This document shows, one piece after another, positions 7,230-13,593 of a stretch of 19,886 bases of DNA; the first letter of the stretch is position 1; each line of letters starts with the position of its first letter. The position numbers and the translations under genes were made by a program. Source of the DNA: CAIYPG01 sp903864555 (lineage in GTDB: Bacteria > Pseudomonadota > Gammaproteobacteria > Burkholderiales > SG8-39); NCBI GenBank assembly GCA_947474715.1, contig CANJJT010000079.1, positions 1 through 19,886 on the forward strand. Reading direction: 5' to 3'. The notes beneath the pieces are model-generated. The model saw only the letters and a program-made list of their open reading frames with translations. It was not told where the DNA came from and did no database searches.

Positions 7230-8237
7230 ATGACCAATCGGCAATTCCGGATTGTCAGGCACATGGCGCTGGCCACCGCGATGCTGCTCGCGGTGATGGG
7301 GCCGGCGCAGGCACAGGCGCAAGCGCAAGCGCCCGCAGCGTGGCCGACCAAACCCGTGGTCATCATCAATCCTTTCCCGGGCGGCAACACCGAGATTGGC
7401 GCACGCCTCTATTCGGCCAAGCTCGCCGAAGCCCTGGGCAAGCCCTTCATCGTCGATGGCAAGCCCGGTGCCGGCACCGTGATCGCCAACACCTACGTGG
7501 CCAAGGCGCCGCCCGACGGGCATGTGATCCTCATCACCTCGGCGAGCTACACCGTGGTGGCGGCCACCCGGGTCGACCTGCCCTATGACCCGCTGCGTGA
7601 CCTGACACCGGTGTCACAGATGCTGACCAAGCCGGCCATGCTGATGGTGACGCCCTCGCTGCCAGTGAACAACTACGAGGAATACATCGCCTATGCCAAA
7701 GCCAATCCGGGCGTGCTCAACTTCGGCACCACCGGCATCGGTGGCGCCTACCACCTGGTCGGTGCCTGGCTGCATGGCGTGACCGGCACCAAGGTCGCCT
7801 TCGCCCATTACAAGAGCACTTCGCAACTCTTCACCGACCAGATGGGCGGGCGCATCCACGTGTCCCCGGCCAGCGTGTTCAACGGCCTGCCCTATGTGAA
7901 ATCGGGCAAGCTGCGCGCCATCGCCGGCATCAGCCGTGAACGCTCCTCCATGTTGCCCAACCTGAAAACCGTGGCCGAGCAGGGCATCCCCGACTTCGAC
8001 TACTCGGCCTGGGAAGGCATCTTCACCACCGGCGGCGTGCCGCGCGCCATCGTCACGCGCCTGGGCGCCGAACTGGCACGCATCGCGAAGATGCCCGACG
8101 TGGCCGAGAAGTTCCGCGAGGACGGCTCCACCATGCTGGGCACCACGCCGGACGAATTCCGCAGGCACGTGGGCACGGAGATCGAACGCTGGAAGCGCAT
8201 CGTGAAGGAGAACGGCATCAAGGCGGTGGAGGAATGA
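7230..8237 (+). CDS. Bug/TctC-family receptor (solute-binding protein) 2
   Basis: From the preferred ATG at 7230 the protein has 335 residues. The signal peptide is MTNRQFRIVRHMALATAMLLAVMGPAQA, followed by a run of AQ dipeptides before AAWPTKPVVIINPFPGG. The Bug fold is evident from LGKPFIVDGKPGAGTVIANTYVAKAPPDG, LNFGTTGIGGAYHLVGAWLHG, VAFAHYKSTSQ and ERWKRIVKENGIK. In the first ligand loop the usual Asp is Glu (GGNTEIGAR instead of GG..D), which may change ligand preference. It begins 5 bp after the stop codon of receptor 1 and is surely in the same transcript. It is convergent with the receptor at 8336. Ligand unknown. Confidence 0.92.
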   Translation: MTNRQFRIVRHMALATAMLLAVMGPAQAQAQAQAPAAWPTKPVVIINPFPGGNTEIGARLYSAKLAEALGKPFIVDGKPGAGTVIANTYVAKAPPDGHVILITSASYTVVAATRVDLPYDPLRDLTPVSQMLTKPAMLMVTPSLPVNNYEEYIAYAKANPGVLNFGTTGIGGAYHLVGAWLHGVTGTKVAFAHYKSTSQLFTDQMGGRIHVSPASVFNGLPYVKSGKLRAIAGISRERSSMLPNLKTVAEQGIPDFDYSAWEGIFTTGGVPRAIVTRLGAELARIAKMPDVAEKFREDGSTMLGTTPDEFRRHVGTEIERWKRIVKENGIKAVEE

Positions 8238-8258
8238 GCAGCGACCAGCTGTCCTGAC

Positions 8259-8327
8259 TTGATTACAATCAACCTATCTGACCAATAATGACAAGGTTAC
8301 CTGTCAATAATTGATCACAATGACAGG
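8259..8327. promoter_or_regulatory. AT-rich convergent gap with two dyads
   Basis: The 98-bp gap between convergent receptor genes contains TTGATT-AC-AATCAA (8259-8272, perfect 6-bp arms). It also contains CCTGTCA (8300-8306) paired with TGACAGG (8321-8327) around a loop that includes TTGATCACAAT, similar to the first dyad. It may be a two-way terminator, though T runs are short, or a protein-binding site. The AT-rich composition stands out from the surroundings. Confidence 0.35.
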
Positions 8328-8335
8328 CCATCGGA

Positions 8336-9319
8336 TCAGTTCTCGCCCTGGATCCCGTTGTCCACCACCAGCTTCTTCCAGCGCACCGCTTCGGTGGCGA
8401 TGAGTTGCCGGAACTGCGCCGGCGTGCTTCCCACCAGGGTGCTGCCATCGGCTTCAAGGGCGGCGATCACATCGGGCGACTTCGCCGCCTTCGCAAAGGA
8501 ATCGGCCAGCCTGTTGACGATGCCCGCCGGCGTCGCAGCCGGCGCCACGAAACCCAGCCAGTTGCTGTAGCTGAAACCGGGAAGGCCCGATTCGGCGATG
8601 GTGGGCACATCGGGCAGCAACCTGGATCGCTTGTCGTCGGTGATGGCCAGCACGCGCACCTTGCCTGCCTTCACCAGCGGCATGGCCACCAGCACCGTGA
8701 CGATGCCCGAATCCACGCGCCCGGTAAAAAGATCCGGCAGCATCGGCGCCACCCCCTTGTAGGGGATGTAGGTCACCGTGGTGCTGGTGGCGCTGTGCAT
8801 CCAGGCACCCAGCAGGTGCGATACGCTGCCCGGCCCTGCGGTGCCGATGTTGAGCTTGCCCGGATTGTTCCGCGCATATGCGATGTATTCGCCGAAGGTC
8901 TTCGGCGCAAAGGCAGGGTTCACCACCACCACGGCGGGCTTCTGGCTCATCAGCGAGAGCGGCGCGAAGTCCTTCACCGCATCGTAGCTGGGCTGGGTGG
9001 ACAGCGCCGGCAGCATGGTGAAGGCCCCTGCCACCAGCAGCAGCGTGTAGCCATCGGGCGCGGAACGTGCCACGTACTGGCTGCCGATGACGCTGCCCGC
9101 CCCCGGCTTGAAATCCAGCAGGAAGGGCTGGCCCAGGTTGGCCTGCATCCTGCCCAGGTACAGGCGGGCCTCCTGGTCGTTGGGCCCACCCGGGGTTTGC
9201 GCCACGATGATGGTCACGGGCTTGGCCGGGTAGCTGTCGACCACACCCTGTGCAAGCGTTGTGCCGGACATCATGAGCAGAGACACTGCGGTGAGCCACT
9301 TGCTGCATGAAGCTTGCAT
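8336..9319 (-). CDS. Bug/TctC-family receptor (solute-binding protein) 3
   Basis: The 327-residue protein has a signal peptide (MQASCSKWLTAVSLLMMSGTTLAQG). Bug signatures follow: YPAKPVTIIVAQTPGGPNDQEARLYLGR, LGQPFLLDFKPGAGSVIGSQYVARSAPDGYTLLL, LNIGTAGPGSVSHLLGAWMHS, VTYIPYKGVAPMLPDLFTGRV, and ending RWKKLVVDNGIQ. GGAGGAAG just before the ATG supports the start. It is the last gene of the minus-strand group, 46 bp after the 372-residue selenoprotein partner, so it probably supplies the same pathway with ligand. It is closest in motif detail to the two plus-strand receptors next door, suggesting local duplication. Confidence 0.92.
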   Translation of the reverse strand: MQASCSKWLTAVSLLMMSGTTLAQGVVDSYPAKPVTIIVAQTPGGPNDQEARLYLGRMQANLGQPFLLDFKPGAGSVIGSQYVARSAPDGYTLLLVAGAFTMLPALSTQPSYDAVKDFAPLSLMSQKPAVVVVNPAFAPKTFGEYIAYARNNPGKLNIGTAGPGSVSHLLGAWMHSATSTTVTYIPYKGVAPMLPDLFTGRVDSGIVTVLVAMPLVKAGKVRVLAITDDKRSRLLPDVPTIAESGLPGFSYSNWLGFVAPAATPAGIVNRLADSFAKAAKSPDVIAALEADGSTLVGSTPAQFRQLIATEAVRWKKLVVDNGIQGEN

Positions 9320-9365
9320 GCTGCTTCCTCCATTGCGGATAAAACGACACGATGAACCGGGCTGT

Positions 9366-10484
9366 TCAGGCCTTGAGGAAATCCCTCACGGAGCGCGCAT
9401 AAGAACCATCGCGTCGCCTGAGTGCCCGCGTCACCCCCGGCGTATGCCCGAAGGTGGGAATGAAGGCCGAGTGCTTGCCCGAGCCGCCCGCTACGATGAC
9501 CACGAACTCCTCGGGCGAGCCGGCCATGGGCGCGCGGGCATCAAGGCCATCGGCAGCCCAGCGCTCCGGGTAGAGCACCTTCATGCGCCGCTCGATGTAT
9601 TCATCGGAAAAGCGGTTGAAGGGCACCTGGGTGGCCTCGTACAGGTAGCGCTTCACATCCATCTTGGAATAGCCGTCGCCTGCCACGGTGGCCGCATGTT
9701 CCGGCCCGAACAGGATCAGCGGGTCGCCACCGGGCAGCGTGACCAGATTGGTGCCGGTGATGGCCACGGTGTTGGCGATCATTTTGAGGATGCCCTTGCC
9801 GCTGGTGCTCTCGTGGTCGTTGACATTGTGCGGACCCTCGGCGCTGAACACCGACACCGTGCTTGCCTCCAGCGGATACCCGCGCTCCACATGCAGTGGC
9901 TCCCACGGGGAGGCCGCCTCGTTCTCGGCGATACAGAAGCTGTACTTCCCCGGTGAGCCAAAGGTGGACATGTCGCCGGTGCCCGGCGTCGCCCCGCCGA
10001 TGTTGAGCAGCGCCAGGCGTATGGCCCGGCCTATGGTGGCATTGCTGCGCCAGCCCGGGCCGAAGGCATTGTGTCCGGCATTGATATCGAGTTCCCGCGC
10101 CACCGGCCCGTTCACCACGATGAGCGGTGCGCACTGGTGGGTGGTGGCCTGGATGCCATACAAGTTGAAGGACTCCTCGCACATCGTCTCGATGGCCAGC
10201 AGGATGAGCGGAAAGTATTCCGGCAGGCAGCCGGCCATCACCGCATTGGCCGCGATGCGTATCGGCGTGGCCTCACCCCAGCGCGGCGGAATCTTCGCCA
10301 CCGGCTCGTCCCAGGGACGATCACAGTAGGCCAGCATCTGTTCCACGCGCTCGGCACTGGGCGGCACGATGGGCAGGCCGTCGGACCAGCCCCTGGCCAG
10401 ATACAGGTCGTTGACCGACTGAAAATCATCCACCGCCTCGATGGCAGCGCCCTTCAAGGTCAGTTCGCTGGCAAAGCCGCTCAT
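9366..10484 (-). CDS. Conserved 372-residue partner of the UGSC selenoprotein, function unknown
   Basis: The product has no signal peptide and should be cytoplasmic. It has dense, enzyme-like conserved motifs: YLARGWSDGLPIVPPS (28-43), PIRIAANAVMAGCLPEY (74-90), FNLYGIQATTHQCAPLIVVNGP (106-127), INAGHNAFGPGWRSNATIGRA (134-154), GSPGKYSFCIAENEAASPWEPLHVERG (176-202), EGPHNVNDHESTSGKGI (216-232), LFGPEHAATVAGDGYSK (258-274) and VIVAGGSGKHSAF (329-341). I recognise this protein type as a frequent neighbour of UGSC-family genes but know no assigned reaction. Its ATG overlaps the selenoprotein stop by 4 bp (ATGA), and GGGAG lies about 9 nt upstream, so translation is coupled. Cysteines at 86, 102, 118 and 184 and several histidines could serve catalysis or metal binding. 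It may form a complex with the selenoprotein. Confidence 0.8.
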   Translation of the reverse strand: MSGFASELTLKGAAIEAVDDFQSVNDLYLARGWSDGLPIVPPSAERVEQMLAYCDRPWDEPVAKIPPRWGEATPIRIAANAVMAGCLPEYFPLILLAIETMCEESFNLYGIQATTHQCAPLIVVNGPVARELDINAGHNAFGPGWRSNATIGRAIRLALLNIGGATPGTGDMSTFGSPGKYSFCIAENEAASPWEPLHVERGYPLEASTVSVFSAEGPHNVNDHESTSGKGILKMIANTVAITGTNLVTLPGGDPLILFGPEHAATVAGDGYSKMDVKRYLYEATQVPFNRFSDEYIERRMKVLYPERWAADGLDARAPMAGSPEEFVVIVAGGSGKHSAFIPTFGHTPGVTRALRRRDGSYARSVRDFLKA

Positions 10485-11020
10485 GCGAATTTCTCCCGGA
10501 TCAGTTTCACCAGTTGGCCGGCGGCCACATCGGCGCGGGTGGCGACCACATCGAGCGTGATGCCGCCCAGCGGATGCGGAATCATGAGCAGCGGCAGATC
10601 AGGCACGCCCAGCACCTTCGCCTGCGTGCGCCCCAGCTTCTCGAAAGGCATCGAGCAAACCGCCGCCGCAACGAGACCTTGTTTCGTCAGCTCACACATG
10701 TCGTGGACACTCCACGACGTGCAGGCGCCTCAATCGGCCATTGCGGTGACAACGCAGTCCGCCTCCCTGATGAGCTGGTCCATCACGTCCTTGGGCATGG
10801 GCAAGCCGGCGGTGGGCTTGCGCAGTCTCAGCACCGAGGCCACCGTCACCTCCCGCTGCAGGCGCTGCATGAGCATGTCGAGCAGGTGGTCGGCATTGCT
10901 CTTGCTGTTGTCCAGAATCGCGATGCGTATCGGACCGCTGCGCCTGCCGGCCTGCTTCGCCGCCGCCACCACAGATGGCTGCGGCGCCTCTGGAATCACG
11001 AATATGCCCATTTGACTCAT
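10481..11020 (-). CDS. UGSC-family selenoprotein read through an in-frame TGA (Sec97)
   Basis: Two open stretches in one frame are joined by a TGA at 10732-10730, giving a 179-residue protein if TGA is read as selenocysteine. The start at 11020 has AGGAG 8 nt upstream (MSQMGIFVIPEAP). The N-terminal half has RIAILDNSKSNADHLLDML (32-50) and KPTAGLPMPKDVMDQLIREADCVVTAMAD (68-96). Sec97-Gly-Ala-Cys100 follows, then TSWSVHDMCELTKQGL and LGVPDLPLLMIPHPLGG. This is the UGSC (seleno)protein family pattern, with Ala in place of Ser in the motif. A hairpin with features of a bacterial SECIS lies 11 nt after the TGA. No signal peptide: cytoplasmic. Sec97 and Cys100 form a U-x-x-C redox-type or nucleophilic pair. 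It lies 41 bp downstream of a Bug receptor and overlaps the next gene by 4 bp. The alternative is a Cys codon lost to nonsense mutation; the hairpin and family make that unlikely. Confidence 0.88.
10695..10721 (-). promoter_or_regulatory. Predicted bacterial SECIS element
   Basis: Immediately downstream of the TGA, in the coding sense, GTCGTGGA-GTG-TCCACGAC (10718-10700) forms a perfect 8-bp stem with a 3-nt loop. CAC (10721-10719) and GTG (10697-10695) can extend it past a 2-nt bulge. The loop begins 20 nt after the TGA and starts with G, matching the general rule for bacterial SECIS (loop roughly 16-37 nt away with G in its first two positions). It would recruit SelB with charged selenocysteine tRNA. 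Confidence 0.82.
10730..10732 (-). other. Recoded TGA, predicted selenocysteine codon
   Basis: The TGA is in frame between ...CVVTAMAD and GACTSWSVHD, both parts of one conserved family. It falls exactly where the UGSC family has Sec or Cys. Treating it as a stop would cut the protein inside its active-site motif. Confidence 0.87.
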
Positions 11021-11061
11021 GCTGACTCTCCTATTTTGCAGACCGACAGCGAGGCACCGGG

Positions 11062-12030
11062 TCAATCGACCTTGATGCCCGCATCCCTGATGACCCTGCC
11101 CCAGCGCTGGTAGTCGCTGCGGATGAAGTCACTGAACTGCTCGGGGCTGGCGCTCGCCGAGAGTTCCACGCCCTGTTGCGAAAAGCGCGCCAGCAGATCC
11201 GGGCTCTGCACGACGCGCACGATTTCGCGATGCATGCGATCCACGATGGCTTTCGGAGTCGCCACCGGCGCCACCATGGCATTGAAGATGCGTGCCTCGT
11301 AGCCAGGCAGGGTCTCGCTGATGGTGGGCACATCGGGAAACAGTGCCGAGCGGGTCGGGCTTGTCACGCCCAGCGCCCGCAGTTTGCCTTCGCGCACATG
11401 GGCGCTGGAGGTGCTCAGGGTGTCGATCATCATCGACACATGCCCGCCCACCACATCGGTCAGCGCTGGTGCCGAACCCTTGTAGAGCACGGGCACCGAC
11501 TGTATGCCGGCCTGCCGGCTGAACAGTTCACTCGCGATATGCGAACCCGACCCGCCTGAAGTGGCGAAATTGAGCCGGCCCGGACTGGCCTTCGCCCAGG
11601 CAATCAGCTCCTTCACGTTCTGCGCCGGGACCGAAGGATGCACCACCAGGATCTGGGGTATCCAGGCGATCAGGCTGACGCCGGCAAAATCCCTTACCGG
11701 GTCATAAGGCACCTTCGCCATGATGCCGGGGGTGATGATGAAAGTGCTGGCAATCATCAGATACGTATGGCCGTCAGGGGCTGACTTCGCCACGAACTCG
11801 GTGCCGATGGCGCTGTTCGCACCGGCCCTGTTCTCCACCAGCATGGGTTGCCCCAGCTGCTGCGACAGCCTGTCCGCCACGGCACGCGAGATGATGTCCA
11901 GATTGCCACCCGGTGCCACCGGGACCACCATTCGCACCGGCTTGTTCGGGTAGTTCTGGGCCCGGGCGGGGGGCATCATGGCTGTCAATGCCATGGCTGA
12001 CGCCACCGCAAACGCATACGCGGTTTTCAT
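11062..12030 (-). CDS. Bug/TctC-family receptor (solute-binding protein) 4
   Basis: The frame is open to 12162, but AAGGAG lies 6-7 nt before the ATG at 12030. That start gives a proper signal peptide (MKTAYAFAVASAMALTAMMPPARAQ) and a 322-residue protein. Bug motifs: YPNKPVRMVVPVAPGGNLDIISRAVADRL with the ligand-loop Asp, LGQPMLVENRAGANSAIGTEFVAKSAPDGHTYL, LNFATSGGSGSHIASELF, VPVLYKGSAPALTDVVGG, and ending RWGRVIRDAGIKVD. It belongs to the more usual Bug subtype (..NRAGA..), unlike receptors 1-3. It is the first gene of the minus-strand group, 41 bp before the selenoprotein, and probably shares its transcript. Ligand unknown. Confidence 0.92.
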   Translation of the reverse strand: MKTAYAFAVASAMALTAMMPPARAQNYPNKPVRMVVPVAPGGNLDIISRAVADRLSQQLGQPMLVENRAGANSAIGTEFVAKSAPDGHTYLMIASTFIITPGIMAKVPYDPVRDFAGVSLIAWIPQILVVHPSVPAQNVKELIAWAKASPGRLNFATSGGSGSHIASELFSRQAGIQSVPVLYKGSAPALTDVVGGHVSMMIDTLSTSSAHVREGKLRALGVTSPTRSALFPDVPTISETLPGYEARIFNAMVAPVATPKAIVDRMHREIVRVVQSPDLLARFSQQGVELSASASPEQFSDFIRSDYQRWGRVIRDAGIKVD

Positions 12031-12234
12031 GTCGCCTTCTCCTTTGGTTCGATCAGCCCTGTCGCGGTCTGGCGCCGGATCCTGACTGTCTGCCGGAACA
12101 TTGTAGGCACAAACGCCGCCCCAGGAACATACGCGCATGGATCGCAGCAGCGGTGCTGTCACTGCCCGCCCAGGCCCAGACCTTCCGCGTTCGGGGTTCT
12201 GCCCCCCACCCTGTCAATGCCGCTGGCGTCCGCC
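12031..12234. other. Intergenic region upstream of the selenoprotein operon
   Basis: This 204-bp gap separates the end of the methyltransferase gene from receptor 4, both on the minus strand. A TACAAT -10-like hexamer for the minus strand lies at 12100-12105, about 70 bp before the receptor start, with only a poor -35 (TTCCTG, 16-bp spacing). On the plus strand 12136-12171 reads AWIAAAVLSLPA, like a signal peptide core, followed by QAQTF; there is no start codon and no recognisable protein after it. Confidence 0.35.
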
Positions 12235-13224
12235 TCAGCGCACCCCATGCCACGCACGATGCGGCCCCGGGCGACTGGGGCGCCGGAAGTCATCCGGCAC
12301 GCTGTGGTGGGTGATCTCCTGCAGGCCCAGCCGCGCTACCAGTTGCGGGTTGATCTCGAAGGAGCGCAGGTTGGTCGAGAAGAACAACTCGCCGCCGCGG
12401 TTGAGCAGGTCATGGCACTGCTGCACCATGCGCGGATGGTCACGCTGCACGTCGAGCACACCCTGCATCTTCTTCGAGTTGGAGAAGGACGGTGGATCCA
12501 GCACGATCACGTCATAGTGCTCGCCCGCAGCCACCACCGCGCCCAGCCAGGTCATCACATCGGCGCGCACCAGCCCGTGCCGCCCGGCATCGATGCCATT
12601 CAACGTGAAATTGCGCGCCGTCCACGCCAGATAGGTGTTGGAGAGATCGACCGTGGTGGAGTACTTCGCACCAGCCCCGGCGGCATACACGGTGAAGCTG
12701 CCGGTGTAGGCGAACAGGTTGAGAAAGCGCACATCCTTGCCGGCCGCGACGCGCTGCGCGATGGTTTCGGCCACCTGCGCACGCGTCGGCCGGTGGTCGA
12801 GGAACAGGCCCGTGTCCAGGTAACTGTCAAAATTCACCTCGAAACGATGTCCGCCCTCCACCACCACAAACGACTCGGCCAGGGCGTCATCGAGCTTCTC
12901 GTACTGCGAGGTGCCACGCTGGCGTTCACGGCGCTTCAGGTGCAGTTGCGCCGCCGGCACCTCGCAGATGGCGCAGATGGCATCGCACACGGCCACCAGC
13001 CACGCGGTGTAGTCCTCATCGGTACGCTTCCAGCCGGTGTCGATCTCCTGCACGTGCAGGTGCACTTCGGCACGCGGGGCGAGCGTCTCGAACCAGTCGA
13101 TGGCGAAGGGAAACTGCGGCACGTCGCGGTCATAGATGCGAAAGCAACTGATACCACGCCGCTTTGCCCACTTGGTCGAGTGGGCGATATTTTTGCGCAG
13201 GCGGTTTTCAAAGGCGGAGAGCAT
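12235..13224 (-). CDS. RlmK-like class I SAM-dependent rRNA methyltransferase
   Basis: The 329-residue protein corresponds to the C-terminal RlmK half of E. coli RlmKL. It starts with FENRLRKNIAHSTKWAKRRGISCFRIYDRDVPQ. It continues with LKRRERQRGTSQYEKL, YLDTGLFLDHRPTR (135-148), SAM motif I FLNLFAYTGSFTVYAA (167-182), DLSNTYLAW (193-201) and the motif IV block LDPPSFSNSKKMQGVLDVQRDH (242-263). RlmK makes m7G2069 in 23S rRNA; here no RlmL (THUMP/m2G2445) part is attached, so it is a stand-alone form. That it modifies the same base is inferred. Start at the ATG 13224 fits the conserved N-terminus. It is unrelated in function to its neighbours, and inverted-repeat element B lies 85 bp upstream of its start. 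Confidence 0.88.
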   Translation of the reverse strand: MLSAFENRLRKNIAHSTKWAKRRGISCFRIYDRDVPQFPFAIDWFETLAPRAEVHLHVQEIDTGWKRTDEDYTAWLVAVCDAICAICEVPAAQLHLKRRERQRGTSQYEKLDDALAESFVVVEGGHRFEVNFDSYLDTGLFLDHRPTRAQVAETIAQRVAAGKDVRFLNLFAYTGSFTVYAAGAGAKYSTTVDLSNTYLAWTARNFTLNGIDAGRHGLVRADVMTWLGAVVAAGEHYDVIVLDPPSFSNSKKMQGVLDVQRDHPRMVQQCHDLLNRGGELFFSTNLRSFEINPQLVARLGLQEITHHSVPDDFRRPSRPGPHRAWHGVR

Positions 13225-13258
13225 GGGGCCATTATCTCCCGGGAAGCGAAGGCCTCAC

Positions 13259-13308
13259 GGTTTACCGCCTTGACAAAGGCTCTTCACCGATTTCCGGGGG
13301 AGCTGCGA
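13259..13308 (+). repeat. Single 50-bp unit related to the 57-bp tandem units
   Basis: GGTTTACCGCCTTGACAAAGG, then CTCTTCACCGATTTCCGGGGG and AGCTGCGA, matches the units at 5606 and 5663 with substitutions and a short deletion. It stands in the same position relative to element B as they do to element A. Confidence 0.7.
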
Positions 13309-13565
13309 GGTTTACCCCCTTGTCAAAGGGGGCCGACTCGTGAGCGCAGCGAACGAGCGGGGGGATTATCTCCCGCGGCCCACCGTTCACCAGTCATGGC
13401 CGGATGGAAGCCCTGCATGTCGTCCGGCATCACCCTGCCTGCAAGGCAACGACCCTCACCGGGGATTCATGGTCGTCAATTGCGAAGGCAGTCAGACCAG
13501 CCTGGTTGGCCAAAATCCCCCCGCGCGACGGCGTCGCGTCGGCCCCCTTTGACAAGGGGGTTTAC
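13309..13565. mobile_element. Inverted-repeat element B (MITE-like, 257 bp, no transposase)
   Basis: The left end (13309-13368) and right end (13512-13565) mirror each other: GGTTTACCCCCTTGTCAAAG, GGGGCCGAC, a variable stem, GGGGGGATT. The right variable stem is GCGACGGCGTCGC, different from both ends of element A, while the left end is nearly identical to A's left end over about 60 bp. The interior aligns with A along its length but is more diverged. It contains no credible protein. The conservation of ends against a diverged interior fits a mobile or structurally constrained element. Confidence 0.7.
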
Positions 13566-13593
13566 ACCGGCCGCCCTTTTGAAGCTGCAGCGC

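Larger units (their letters stand above)
13225..13593. other. 369-bp gene-free gap occupied by inverted-repeat element B
   Basis: The gap between two minus-strand genes contains one 50-bp unit (13259-13308) related to the 57-bp units near 5606, then element B (13309-13565), then 28 bp to the stop of receptor 5. No gene is supported here. Confidence 0.75.

Noticed and set aside
8405..9310. 301-residue plus-strand frame opposite Bug receptor 3
   Set aside because: The minus strand has a full Bug protein with signal peptide and ribosome site; this frame is its shadow.
10481..11065. Two separate small genes, or a pseudogene with a nonsense mutation
   Set aside because: Both halves belong to one family, the TGA sits at the known Sec position, and a SECIS-like hairpin follows. 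The ATG at 10699 starts inside the conserved VHDMCEL stretch and has no ribosome site of its own.
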